Assembly (NCBI RefSeq): GCF_014863545.1
Contig: NZ_CP062260.1
Coordinates: 5,791,501 to 5,855,500, forward strand
Origin: Paenibacillus sp. JNUCC32
Lineage (GTDB): Bacteria; Bacillota; Bacilli; Paenibacillales; Paenibacillaceae
Direction of reading: 5' to 3'
Length of the DNA: 64,000 bases
Shown here: positions 8,999 to 16,920 of the stretch, piece by piece
Layout of the letters: each line of letters opens with the position of its first letter
Position numbering within the stretch: the stretch's first letter is position 1
Made by a program: the position numbers and the translations under genes
Notes under the pieces: generated by a model
What the model saw: only the letters and a program-made list of their open reading frames with translations
What the model was told of the DNA's origin: nothing
The model's database searches: none

Positions 8999-9541
8999 CT
9001 ACATATCGGCATCTTTCGGCTCGAGCAGTGCCAGCAGCTCCGAAATGGAGTCGGCATGCTGATCGCTGCTGTTCATGATCGCTCGGAAAACATGAGCCGC
9101 TTCCTGCAGCAGCACATAACTGAAGTAATAATAACTGATGAAGATTTCCGCTTCATAACCGGGGGGTTCCTCTTCTTCCCATCGCAAATCGTCTTCTTCG
9201 TCGTCTTCCGGCCATAAGTATCTTTCGTCCAGCAGCTTATCCATCGTTTCAACCGTTTGTGCCGAATCCATATATTCCACGGTTATGGCTGAAGCTACGG
9301 ATAAGTATAATTCCATTTCTTCTGAAGAGACCTGCTCCGGTTTCTGTTTGGCAAGCTCCCGCAGGAGCATAAGCAGGGCCCATGGCGTCGTCTGCCACAG
9401 GGTGCCTTGGTGCTCGATCAGGCTGGCCAATTCTTTATATTGTCGTGTTTCCAATAGCCGAGGAATATCCGTGCCTCTTCCATAGGCTGTCGTCAACCGC
9501 TGCCACGGCACGCTGGCTGTCGTATGGGTCAAAGCGTTCAT
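8999..9541 (-). CDS. Acidic protein of unknown function, 180 aa
   Basis: I cannot place this in a family. It is predicted soluble and helical, with a Trp-rich segment in the first third (PWQRL, TLWQTTPWALL). A very acidic stretch (PEDDEEDDLRWEEEEPP) follows, then an aromatic helix IFISYYYFSY. ATG 9541 is chosen because AGGAGG stands 8 bases before it and overlaps the GTG at 9550 that would give a longer protein. It follows the response regulator gene by about 34 bases on the same strand, so it may belong to that operon. Its role there is unknown. Confidence 0.7.
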   Translation of the reverse strand: MNALTHTTASVPWQRLTTAYGRGTDIPRLLETRQYKELASLIEHQGTLWQTTPWALLMLLRELAKQKPEQVSSEEMELYLSVASAITVEYMDSAQTVETMDKLLDERYLWPEDDEEDDLRWEEEEPPGYEAEIFISYYYFSYVLLQEAAHVFRAIMNSSDQHADSISELLALLEPKDADM

Positions 9542-9575
9542 CTCCTTCACCTCCTACATATGTATCCCGGGGAGT

Positions 9576-10181
9576 TTACAGCCACCCTTTATCTTCCGCG
9601 ATCGTGACGGCCTGCTGCCGGGAATCCGCCTCCAGCTTCTGGATGGCGGAGGACAGGTAGTTGCGCACGGTTCCCCTTGTCAGAAACAAGGCTTTGCTGA
9701 TGTCGCCGGTAGTCATGCCTTCCTTGGTTAACCGGAGCATTTCGATTTCCCGTTCGCTGAGCGGATTCTCCTCCTTCATGAAGAGCGCGGCCGCCAAGTC
9801 GGTGCTCACGACCCGCTCGCCCTTCATGACCCGCCGGATGGCCTCAATCAAGAAATCGATGGGCTCGTCCTTTAACAGATAACCCTCCACCTGCGCATCC
9901 ATCGCTTTTTGCAAATAACCGGGACGTGCGAAGGTCGTGACGATCACGATTTTGCAGGATAGGCCTGCTTGACGTATGGACTCGGCCAATTCCAGGCCGT
10001 TAATATGAGGCATCTCGATGTCGAGCAGGCACACGTCCGGCTGATGCTGCCGAATCGCGTCCCAGGCGCGCTGCCCGTCCGGCACCTCGGCCACCACCTC
10101 GATGTCGTCTTCGAAATTGAGCAGTGAGGCGAATGCGCCGCGAAGCATTTGCTGATCTTCTGCAATGACGATTCGAATCAT
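9576..10181 (-). CDS. NarL/LuxR-type response regulator (DesR-like)
   Basis: This is a 201-residue two-component regulator. An N-terminal receiver has the acidic pocket AEDQ and phospho-acceptor D54 in CLLDIEMP. The switch Thr is in VTTFARPGYL and the Lys in LLKDE. A C-terminal LuxR helix-turn-helix follows (about 138-195: PLSEREIEMLRLTKEGMTTGDISKALFLTRGTVRNYL). Its ATG overlaps the kinase stop codon (ATGA), the usual sign of translational coupling, and AAAGGAGG precedes it. Layout and length match DesR of the DesK/DesR cold-sensing system. No fatty-acid desaturase gene is present here, so I do not assign the gene name. Target genes may include the neighbouring DUF418 membrane protein. Confidence 0.92.
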   Translation of the reverse strand: MIRIVIAEDQQMLRGAFASLLNFEDDIEVVAEVPDGQRAWDAIRQHQPDVCLLDIEMPHINGLELAESIRQAGLSCKIVIVTTFARPGYLQKAMDAQVEGYLLKDEPIDFLIEAIRRVMKGERVVSTDLAAALFMKEENPLSEREIEMLRLTKEGMTTGDISKALFLTRGTVRNYLSSAIQKLEADSRQQAVTIAEDKGWL

Positions 10182-11299
10182 GATGCGTCCTCCTTTTCAT
10201 GCCGGCGAAGCGGGAGTTTCAGGTACACCTTGGTGCCCCCCTGAGGCAACGGGTCGATGGCGGAGGACCCGCCCAGCGTCTTCATCCGCTCCATGATCGA
10301 CGGAAGGCCGTTTCCGCCGGCGTTCCCCGCAAGACCCACGCCGTCATCCGCGATATGGATCCCGAAGGCATGATCCTTCGTTTCCAGTTTGACGGTGCAC
10401 CGCTCGGCCCGGCTATGCTTAATAATATTGGTCATGGCTTCCCGGACGCAGAGCGCCAGCATCGTTTCTTCCACGCTGGATAACAGTGGAGGCTTCTCCG
10501 GATTCTCGATGCTCAGCGATATTCCTGCCGTATGCAGCAGCTTGGCCGAATGCTCCAGCTCGCTTGCCAGCGAGATGAACTTCATATCGGATACCAGCTC
10601 CCTTACCTGCTTGAGGGCGGTTCTGGAGGTATCCAGAATCTCGCCTAACTCCCGTTTGGCCTGGCTCGGATCCTTATCCACCCATTTCGTTGCCAGCTCG
10701 CTCTTCATTTTGATCATCATGAGGGTCTGCCCCAAGGTATCGTGGAGATCCCTGGCGATTCGCTGCCGCTCCTCCTGCTGGATATACTTTGCGATCTGCT
10801 CGTTGGCTTCATCCAGCTCCCCCTGCAGGCTTTTTGCTTTCTCCTTGATGTAGATGACGATCGGATATACCGACTGTATGATCATGATCGGAAGGTAAAT
10901 GGCATTGGACGTTTCGAGCAGCGGCTCCTTTCGGAAAACGAACACGAGCAGGAATGATAGGGCAATGGCCGCACAGCCGATGGCGATATGTACCTTGGAC
11001 TTGGACCGGCCCAGCAAATCGGCAAAAATGATCCCGAACAGCAGGGTGCTCGGCCCCGTATACACCCCGAGTACGCCTACAGCGAACAGGCCCGCCAGCA
11101 CGGCAGCCAGCAGCCAGCCGCCCCGACGCCATAATGCGACATAGAATGAAACAAGGAACAGCAGGAGCAGCAAAAGGCTGCCCCACAGTCCCAGCGCCGT
11201 ATCCGAACGAAACACCTGGTAGCATAAGAATACGGTCAGTATGATATCGATGAGCAAATAACTTTTGATCTGATCCCTCGGGTACAACTTATAGAACAT
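10178..11299 (-). CDS. Membrane sensor histidine kinase, DesK-like (HisKA_3)
   Basis: The 373-residue kinase has about five hydrophobic segments within residues 13-150. A coiled linker (about 150-177) leads into a HisKA_3 dimerisation domain, with phospho-acceptor H186 in EERQRIARDLHDTLGQ. A HATPase follows with REAMTNIIKHS and DDGVGL motifs. Architecture and the H-box are very like Bacillus DesK, whose membrane helices sense lipid order. The gene overlaps the response regulator by four bases and starts 19 bases after the DUF418 gene, so all three probably share one transcript. GGAGG lies 6 bases ahead of ATG 11299. The stimulus cannot be read from the sequence; membrane state is a reasonable guess. 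Confidence 0.92.
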   Translation of the reverse strand: MFYKLYPRDQIKSYLLIDIILTVFLCYQVFRSDTALGLWGSLLLLLLFLVSFYVALWRRGGWLLAAVLAGLFAVGVLGVYTGPSTLLFGIIFADLLGRSKSKVHIAIGCAAIALSFLLVFVFRKEPLLETSNAIYLPIMIIQSVYPIVIYIKEKAKSLQGELDEANEQIAKYIQQEERQRIARDLHDTLGQTLMMIKMKSELATKWVDKDPSQAKRELGEILDTSRTALKQVRELVSDMKFISLASELEHSAKLLHTAGISLSIENPEKPPLLSSVEETMLALCVREAMTNIIKHSRAERCTVKLETKDHAFGIHIADDGVGLAGNAGGNGLPSIMERMKTLGGSSAIDPLPQGGTKVYLKLPLRRHEKEDAS

Positions 11300-11318
11300 A
11301 TCAAGCCTCCAATTTCGG

Positions 11319-12455
11319 CTATCTTGATTCGAAGAAACCTATCGCCTGTTTGCGGGCGGTCTCCATGGGCCCCAGCTTAAAGCGGCGGAGCCATAGGGAC
11401 GCCATGCCCAGCAGAAATGCGGAGATAACCAGCCAGATGGCGATAGTGGCCGCTGAATTCAGCTTGCCGGCAAGCCCCAACCCCCAGCCGTAAAAGATGG
11501 TGGATGCGATGATGTTCTGGAGTACATAGCAGCTCAGTGACATTTTTCCGACGTTCTCTAGGCGGCACCATAGCCATTCCCATTTCGTATATTGTATCAT
11601 TCTCGCAATGATTGCTATATACCCCATAGACATAAGTGGAGCGAATAAATAGCGCACCGGTAGATCGAAAGAGCCGCCGGGAACGAATATGAGCAGGTTG
11701 AGCGGCACGCCGACATATATACCCAGCTTGAATAGCCTTTTTCGCAGCCTTTTGCCGTTGTCGTCCGGGGCGAATACGCCTGAGCGCATAAAGCGAACCC
11801 CTAGCAGGAACAGAAACACGTTCGTCGGGATGACGAGGATGGCCTCCGCTCGCAACGGGAGGAAATTCGCCAGCCGGTACCGGACCTGCTCGATCCAAGT
11901 GCCTTCCTGATAGAGAGCAGCGACATCGTCAAAGCTGCCCAGCGATACGCTGGCCCCGCTTGCCAGCATGAGTCCCGCAAGGGCCAGGATCGCGATGGCA
12001 AAGATACTGCCGATTACATTCATCGTGCGGGCGATGAGCCGGTCGCCGCCCTTTACGATAAAGGCTGCAATGATGGCGGTAATCCCGTAACTCATCAAGA
12101 TGTCATACTCCATGACTAATATAAAATGCAGCAGGCCTTCGAGGATTAAAAACAAAACGGCCCATAAATAAACGCCAGGCCACGGCTTTCCTTTGCGCTT
12201 GGCCTGCCGGTACTTCATTTCCAGACCGACCCCGAACATGATCGTCAGCAGTCCGAGCAGCTTCCCGTTTACCAGAAACAAGACGATCATCCGGAGAAGA
12301 TCGTCCGCTCCCCACCAGCCGGAGTGATCAAAGGTGGTAATGTAGCGTAGATCCCCCGCATGTGCGAAGATCCAAATATTCGTCCCGAGCGTTCCCAGGA
12401 TCGCGAAGCCCCGCAAAATATCCAGCAGGCGAATTCTGCCCGTACGTTGTTCCAT
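11319..12455 (-). CDS. DUF418 / YeiB-family polytopic membrane protein
   Basis: About nine to ten hydrophobic helices and the opening RIRLLDILRGFAILGTLGTNI mark this as a member of the DUF418/YeiB family. That family is related to membrane acyltransferases, with start signature R..xLDxLRGxAxxGxxxxN. A second conserved region near the C-terminus (ENVGKMSLSCYVLQNIIASTIFYGWG) fits the DUF418 domain proper. The start is set at ATG 12455, 8 bases after AAGGA; the longer frame to 12554 adds a Cys-rich non-membrane leader without a ribosome-binding site. It heads the operon with the DesK-like kinase and regulator. A perfect 14-bp palindrome lies about 95 bases upstream. Reaction and substrate are unknown. 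Confidence 0.85.
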   Translation of the reverse strand: MEQRTGRIRLLDILRGFAILGTLGTNIWIFAHAGDLRYITTFDHSGWWGADDLLRMIVLFLVNGKLLGLLTIMFGVGLEMKYRQAKRKGKPWPGVYLWAVLFLILEGLLHFILVMEYDILMSYGITAIIAAFIVKGGDRLIARTMNVIGSIFAIAILALAGLMLASGASVSLGSFDDVAALYQEGTWIEQVRYRLANFLPLRAEAILVIPTNVFLFLLGVRFMRSGVFAPDDNGKRLRKRLFKLGIYVGVPLNLLIFVPGGSFDLPVRYLFAPLMSMGYIAIIARMIQYTKWEWLWCRLENVGKMSLSCYVLQNIIASTIFYGWGLGLAGKLNSAATIAIWLVISAFLLGMASLWLRRFKLGPMETARKQAIGFFESR

Positions 12456-12547
12456 TCTTCCATTCCTTCTTTCTTCTAGGTTCTCTTGTCTTTTTATTGT
12501 AGGTACGATCTCCCTGGCGCAACATTCACACCTGTAAAGAGATCCGT

Positions 12548-12561
12548 ATGACACGTGTCAT
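12548..12561. promoter_or_regulatory. 14-bp palindrome between divergent genes
   Basis: ATGACACGTGTCAT is a perfect inverted repeat in the 198-base divergent region between the DUF418 operon (minus) and the SUKH gene (plus). It has the size and symmetry of an operator for a dimeric regulator. Which gene it serves is unknown. Confidence 0.45.
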
Positions 12562-12653
12562 AAAAGCAGGGAGAACGAACGGAAGAAGTCGGATGGGGTT
12601 CTCGTCATGGCTTGAAAATTGTGGAATAATAGAATAAAACAGGAGGAGTGATC

Positions 12654-13391
12654 ATGTACATCGTATCGGGACCGAGGCCGCTGTCGGATGGCCAAAGTCA
12701 AGTGCTTGGAAGAGAGGAAGAGGGGGTTTATCCGCCGGGCTACGTCCGGTTTATGCAGCGATTCGGCGAAGGGACTTACTGCGGGTGGATGAATGTCCAG
12801 CAGCCGGATAGGGAGGTGCTGCGGCCTTTTGCCGAGTACGGGTTATGGGAGCATGACGATGACAGTCCCATTACGGAGCCGCAGATTGCAGAGTGTATCG
12901 CTATAGGCACAACGGTGGACGGTGATTTTCTGGCGGTGCATCCCCAGACGGCTCAGTTGCTCTGGCTTCCTCGGCATGCGGACCATATACAGGCAATCTT
13001 GCTGCAGTCACGGGAGCGGAACGATGAAGGCCTGTACGCCGCGGTGCTGGATGAAATATACCGTCAGGTGTATGGAAGCAGCCAAGAGGGAGTCGTCTAT
13101 TACGAACCGTGGACGGGTACGCGGAGCCATCTCTTTTTGCGTTTGCCGCCAGGGGAGGATCAGCCTTCGCTGACCGAGCTGGCCGGTATGTGTCAAGCGT
13201 CCTTTTCGCCGGATCTGTGCGTGGAAAACGAATATACATGCAGCTTGTTCTACCGGGAACTGGGCGGATATGTACGATTCAATTATGCTTATCAGCAAGA
13301 GGTAGCCGTCTTCTATGAACAGGATGCAGGGCAGGCATTTGCCGTTATAGAGGCATGGCTCCTGTCGAAAGGGTGCGAAAGGGTATCATAA
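12654..13391 (+). CDS. SMI1/KNR4 (SUKH) family protein
   Basis: The 245-residue protein has the SUKH pattern near its start: a PPGYVRFMQRFGEGTYCGWMN segment (plant on a glycine-rich turn), then IAIGTTVDGDFLAVHP and LLWLPRH. SUKH proteins are mostly immunity or binding proteins of bacterial toxin systems, though many are orphan. ATG 12654 lies 7 bases after AGGAGG; the earlier GTG at 12648 overlaps that site. It is the first of several plus-strand genes of similar character. No toxin gene is adjacent. Superfamily call is good; function is not established. Confidence 0.75.
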   Translation: MYIVSGPRPLSDGQSQVLGREEEGVYPPGYVRFMQRFGEGTYCGWMNVQQPDREVLRPFAEYGLWEHDDDSPITEPQIAECIAIGTTVDGDFLAVHPQTAQLLWLPRHADHIQAILLQSRERNDEGLYAAVLDEIYRQVYGSSQEGVVYYEPWTGTRSHLFLRLPPGEDQPSLTELAGMCQASFSPDLCVENEYTCSLFYRELGGYVRFNYAYQQEVAVFYEQDAGQAFAVIEAWLLSKGCERVS

Positions 13392-13454
13392 CGCTTAGAT
13401 CCATATCGGTACTCATCAAGTGGGGAACTGCGTTTAAGATAAGGGGGACATGGG

Positions 13455-14021
13455 ATGAAGCTGGCTTTTTCGCTGGATGCACACGGAACGTGCGTAGGTC
13501 AATTAAGGGACGAGCTGCTGCCGTTAGGGGAACTGGCTGCCGCCTGGAAGTTTCCGTTCGATATCTTTGTTGTATTTCGCGTTTTGCCGGAAAGTTATGG
13601 CCGAAAAACATCCAGACGTTTTGATAGCAGGGATCATACCCTCGACTTGGATATCAGTTTAAGTTATGAGCAGTACCAACGAATGTCCAAACACGAGCAG
13701 CGCGAGGCACTGGGGAGTTATCTCTACGACTATCTGTCGGAGTCCGTTGCTGAATATAAAAAGCACGCAGATGCGGAGACCCAAAAACAGCTTCTGGACC
13801 GGGTGAAAGAATGGATGCTCGAACACGGTTGGCTGCATGGAAAAATCCATCAGGCACGGGAGCTTCTGGCGCAGGACATCGACCTCTATGAAATCAGCCG
13901 AACGCTGCAAATGCCACTGGAAGAAGCGGAATATATGTATCTCCGCATGAATGGACATGAGCCTGCAGACGTTCATCCCGATAACATCGCAGCAGGAAAA
14001 GCCCAGCCATATTCTTTGTAG
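13455..14021 (+). CDS. Protein of unknown function, 188 aa
   Basis: I do not recognise this family. The N-terminal half is beta-like (MKLAFSLDAHGTCVGQL, FPFDIFVVFRVLPESYGRK, HTLDLDISLSYEQY). The C-terminal half is helical, ending with a helix-turn-helix-like segment LYEISRTLQMPLEEAEYMYLRM. No signal peptide or membrane segment is present. GGGGGA precedes ATG 13455. It lies 63 bases after the SUKH gene and before an ankyrin protein on the same strand, and could be a further immunity-type or regulatory protein of that group. The HTH-like tail leaves DNA binding possible, but the similarity is weak. Confidence 0.65.
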   Translation: MKLAFSLDAHGTCVGQLRDELLPLGELAAAWKFPFDIFVVFRVLPESYGRKTSRRFDSRDHTLDLDISLSYEQYQRMSKHEQREALGSYLYDYLSESVAEYKKHADAETQKQLLDRVKEWMLEHGWLHGKIHQARELLAQDIDLYEISRTLQMPLEEAEYMYLRMNGHEPADVHPDNIAAGKAQPYSL

Positions 14022-14250
14022 GCGCCTAAGGAGCGAAGCTGTTCGTGTGATAGGAGCGTATCAAGCGGCAGGGCTAGAGCTGTCCCAAATCTCGAACTGC
14101 CGTCTCCAAGATCAGCCGCGTATCCTCTTTAGGCTTGTCATTCAAATGCTCCCCGATGTAAGGGACAGCCGTTTCGCCGAGCTCAATCAGCCAATTATTG
14201 AAATAAGGAAGAAGCATACATACACAGGATTTACGCAGGGAGGAATATCG

Positions 14251-15330
14251 ATGATCGTTCTGAAAGATATCGGCAAATTCGAGGAATTACCGGAGATTGC
14301 GATGCACATCTACCAAGGGAACATTCCGGCTTTGCAGGAGGCAATAACCGCTGGCTGGGATATCGAGGAGGGCATCGTATTAAGCAGATATACGACGTTA
14401 AGCCCGCTCGATCTGGCGTTGGTCTCGCAGCGAACGGATGTGGTGAAGCTGCTGGTCGAGCACGGCGTTAACCTGAATGTCCATCATAATCCGGCTTTTT
14501 TGCGAGCGGTGCGGTACGGCAAGGAAGATATCGTTCGTTATATCGCAGCGCAGGGCGCCGAGCTGGATAAACTCAATCAAACCGGGTCAGGCGCATATGC
14601 ACAGGCCTATTACGGCAACAAAAAAAACATCCCGCTCATTCATGAGCTGGGATTGGATCTCAAGCTGCATGGCAGCGCGGTGCTGCGCCAAGCCGTGTCG
14701 GACCATGATTATAAGACACTCGATTATCTACTCGATCATGGGGCGGACATCAATTATAATCAGCCCGATATGGTCTATCCTTATCAAGCGACTCCGCTAA
14801 CCGTGGCCACGCGGATGGGGAATCAGCGCATGGTCAAGCATCTGATTGAGCGCGGCGCTGACGTGACGTTGGCGGAAAAGGACGGCGAGCGGCCGTATAC
14901 GATTGCGGTCGGCAATAAGGATACCGTCCTGGCCGACTACTTGAAATCGCTGGAGCCGGCCGAGTTTCATAGCTTAGAGAACAAGAAGTATGCGCTGAAA
15001 AAGTATAAATTGACCGATGAATTGGTCCGTTTTCTGACAGGAGACCAGCTGCGGCTTAAGCTGCCGGAGAATGAATATGAAATCGGGTATATCGATTTCT
15101 TCACCCTGACAGATACGATCGAGATGAAAGTCGGCCGACAAAAGTTTCTGCGCCTGTCAGCCGACATTGACAATTACTCCGATCTGCAGCTCGTATGGAA
15201 TCCGAAGAAAAAGGGCCTGATTGGCTGTTACGATGTGGAGCATCAGACGTATGCCGATCTATGCAGCTTTACCGAGTTCCTTGCGCAGCCTGAATCGTAC
15301 CTCATCCGTTTTCTTGAGGGAGAGCTGTAA
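14251..15330 (+). CDS. Ankyrin-repeat protein with C-terminal extension
   Basis: The start is ATG 14251, 7 bases after AGGGAGG; the open frame from 13951 overlaps the previous gene and adds nothing recognisable. The 359-residue protein has about five to six ankyrin repeats over residues 30-235. Clear units are LDLALVSQRTDVVKLLVEHG, AFLRAVRYGKEDIVRYIAAQ, AVLRQAVSDHDYKTLDYLLDHGADI and TPLTVATRMGNQRMVKHLIE. A C-terminal domain of about 110 residues (beginning near LTDELVRFLTGDQLRLKLPE) is beta-rich and unrecognised. It reads like a SUKH or similar small binding domain. It is cytosolic. Ankyrin proteins next to SUKH genes are common in toxin-immunity loci, which is suggestive only. It ends 14 bases from the convergent next gene. 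Confidence 0.85.
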   Translation: MIVLKDIGKFEELPEIAMHIYQGNIPALQEAITAGWDIEEGIVLSRYTTLSPLDLALVSQRTDVVKLLVEHGVNLNVHHNPAFLRAVRYGKEDIVRYIAAQGAELDKLNQTGSGAYAQAYYGNKKNIPLIHELGLDLKLHGSAVLRQAVSDHDYKTLDYLLDHGADINYNQPDMVYPYQATPLTVATRMGNQRMVKHLIERGADVTLAEKDGERPYTIAVGNKDTVLADYLKSLEPAEFHSLENKKYALKKYKLTDELVRFLTGDQLRLKLPENEYEIGYIDFFTLTDTIEMKVGRQKFLRLSADIDNYSDLQLVWNPKKKGLIGCYDVEHQTYADLCSFTEFLAQPESYLIRFLEGEL

Positions 15331-15344
15331 TCGAGAATTCAGGG

Positions 15345-15740
15345 TCAAGGTATATAGGCGCCTACGACCTCGAATTTCAACTCATTGTCTATGGTCATAT
15401 GCTTTACTTCGATGATATTGCCTCGTTGGAACGTGGGGATGCTTATGATCGGGATAACGGTTCTTACGACGGTATGGATCGTCTCGCCATCCGGTTTGGT
15501 GACGCTTAGGTCCAGCAACACTTCGGGTTGATCGTCAACCTGCACATTCGTTTGCCGGATCGAGTTGATCTGTGCTTGAGCGGGCGTACCGTTCGCGAGA
15601 ATCGCCTTGCGCTGCACGTTTCGGATGTTGTTCGCCCGTAATTCCTTGGTGAATTTCGCGATGAAGAAGGACGGCGTGATCAGTGAGAAAATGACGATGA
15701 TCACAATAAGGGTCGTCAATGGCTGCACCTCGCTTTCCAA
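15345..15740 (-). CDS. Small membrane-anchored protein of unknown function
   Basis: One N-terminal transmembrane segment (TTLIVIIVIFSLITPSFFIAKF) is followed by a basic region and a beta-rich soluble domain of about 90 residues. The domain has the pattern ILANGTPAQAQINSIRQT...V.L.V.KPDGETIHTVVRTVI...FQRGNIIEVKH. This pattern recurs in many short actinobacterial and bacillar membrane proteins of unknown role. The frame opens with TTG 15740 without a ribosome-binding site. TTG 15719, 6 bases after AGGTG, would give 124 residues and is the better start on spacing. It is convergent with the ankyrin gene. Confidence 0.65.
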   Translation of the reverse strand: MESEVQPLTTLIVIIVIFSLITPSFFIAKFTKELRANNIRNVQRKAILANGTPAQAQINSIRQTNVQVDDQPEVLLDLSVTKPDGETIHTVVRTVIPIISIPTFQRGNIIEVKHMTIDNELKFEVVGAYIP

Positions 15741-15936
15741 TCATGATCGGGAATTCGAAAATCGTACGGCTTCCATTTTAAGTTTATTTTAGCAAAAAAG
15801 ATAAGTCTAGGGGTTTCGCTTTTTTTTTGTTCTAGTCCATTTCTGCAGGACTGGCTATTAAGCCGAAATCACTTGGCATTGCATGAACTAAATCAGCAGG
15901 AGGAAAGGGTCCTTTAACCGGATTCATATCATATGT

Positions 15937-16572
15937 ATGGAAAATTACGCGAATATTTTAGCTGAGCGCAAGGACTGTATACTGTATGAGGCCGGTCGAG
16001 GTCCATCTACAGGACAAAGTACGGGCTGGATCGGCGGCAATGCCCCGGCCTATTTCGACGACAAAGCGGATGCCATTCAAGAAGGTGACCTGGGCTATTA
16101 CTTCTATTTAAGTCTTATTCATCCTTTCAAGCCTGCATCTATGATCTCTATTTTCATCCCTAATGACTATGAGAAATACGTAGAGCACAATCAATATCCT
16201 GATTGCTCTATCAAGGTAATGGAGCACCCAATGACTGGCGAGAGCTTGAGCGATCATTTTGCGCACCCGGACCTGATCAAGCATCTTATTTCGCATCGAG
16301 AGACATGCAGCGACCTCCATTCGATGGATCAGTCTTTCCTGATCAAATTCGGCGGGAGCCCGAGACTGGTCCAAGACGAAGCTTATTATTCGGCCAAGCT
16401 GAGGGAGGAAGGATTCTCCTTTTTGTTTCAGGTGGACGAAGATGGGTATCCCGAGACACTGCTCCGAGAGGACAGCAGTTATCCTTTTGGCTTTGGAGCT
16501 CTGTATATTTACGCCAAAATCACCACGAATGACGTTCAGGACCCGGTAGCGGGCTTCTGGCAGTTCTCATGA
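15937..16572 (+). CDS. DUF1963/YwqG-like protein (tentative)
   Basis: The 211-residue cytosolic protein has a C-terminal half reminiscent of DUF1963/YwqG proteins: LIKFGGSPRLVQDE, then FSFLFQVDEDGYPE and a FGALYIYAKI strand. The first half (GWIGGNAPAYFDD, YYFYLSLIHPF) is less familiar. DUF1963 proteins share gene neighbourhoods with SUKH proteins, which fits here. The start is uncertain: ATG 15937 is the only good candidate, but the nearest AGGAGG (about 15899-15904) is more than 30 bases away, so expression may be weak or the start wrongly placed. A terminator follows immediately. Confidence 0.6.
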   Translation: MENYANILAERKDCILYEAGRGPSTGQSTGWIGGNAPAYFDDKADAIQEGDLGYYFYLSLIHPFKPASMISIFIPNDYEKYVEHNQYPDCSIKVMEHPMTGESLSDHFAHPDLIKHLISHRETCSDLHSMDQSFLIKFGGSPRLVQDEAYYSAKLREEGFSFLFQVDEDGYPETLLREDSSYPFGFGALYIYAKITTNDVQDPVAGFWQFS

Positions 16573-16593
16573 AAATGAATAACACTAACCAAG

Positions 16594-16627
16594 GAAGCGA
16601 TTGCCGGGACTGCGGCGGTCGCTTTTT
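16594..16627 (+). terminator. Intrinsic terminator
   Basis: AAGCGATTGCCG pairs, with mismatches, with CGGCGGTCGCTT and is followed by TTTTT. Confidence 0.7.
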
Positions 16628-16920
16628 CATCATGATGAAGAGTGAAATCATTCCTCATTTTCCAAAGTCGTAATACTTTCGCCCTGTTGGCCGGCTGCAA
16701 GGTATGGGATGATGGGTTCATCAAAGATTTGAGGTCATGGACTTTGAACCTTTGGCCTTCAGGCTATTGCGATCCTTCCTTCTACTTCATTTGGCGAACC
16801 TAGGGTCGCAGCTTTCCTGAGGGAGTTTGTTTCAAGAGAGGAGGCGTCCAGGCTATCATATTCCTTCCTTCTATAATTCTTTCAATGACATTAGGGATAT
16901 GGCTTTCCTGGACTCTTGAT
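16628..16920 (+). other. Region without a clear gene; strong SD lacking a start codon
   Basis: GGTTCAtcAAAG and CTTTGAACC (about 16715-16750) form an imperfect hairpin. A strong GAGAGGAGG-type site lies at 16836-16844 but no ATG, GTG or TTG follows at a normal distance. The frame of the next gene is open from here and encodes a hydrophobic stretch. Either that gene uses a non-standard start or its start has been altered. Confidence 0.4.

Noticed and set aside
9576..11299. Naming the two-component pair desK/desR
   Set aside because: The kinase and regulator look alike, but no desaturase gene is adjacent and related families share these motifs.
13951..14250. 100-codon N-terminal extension of the ankyrin gene
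   Set aside because: It overlaps the preceding gene and a strong AGGGAGG site marks the start at 14251.
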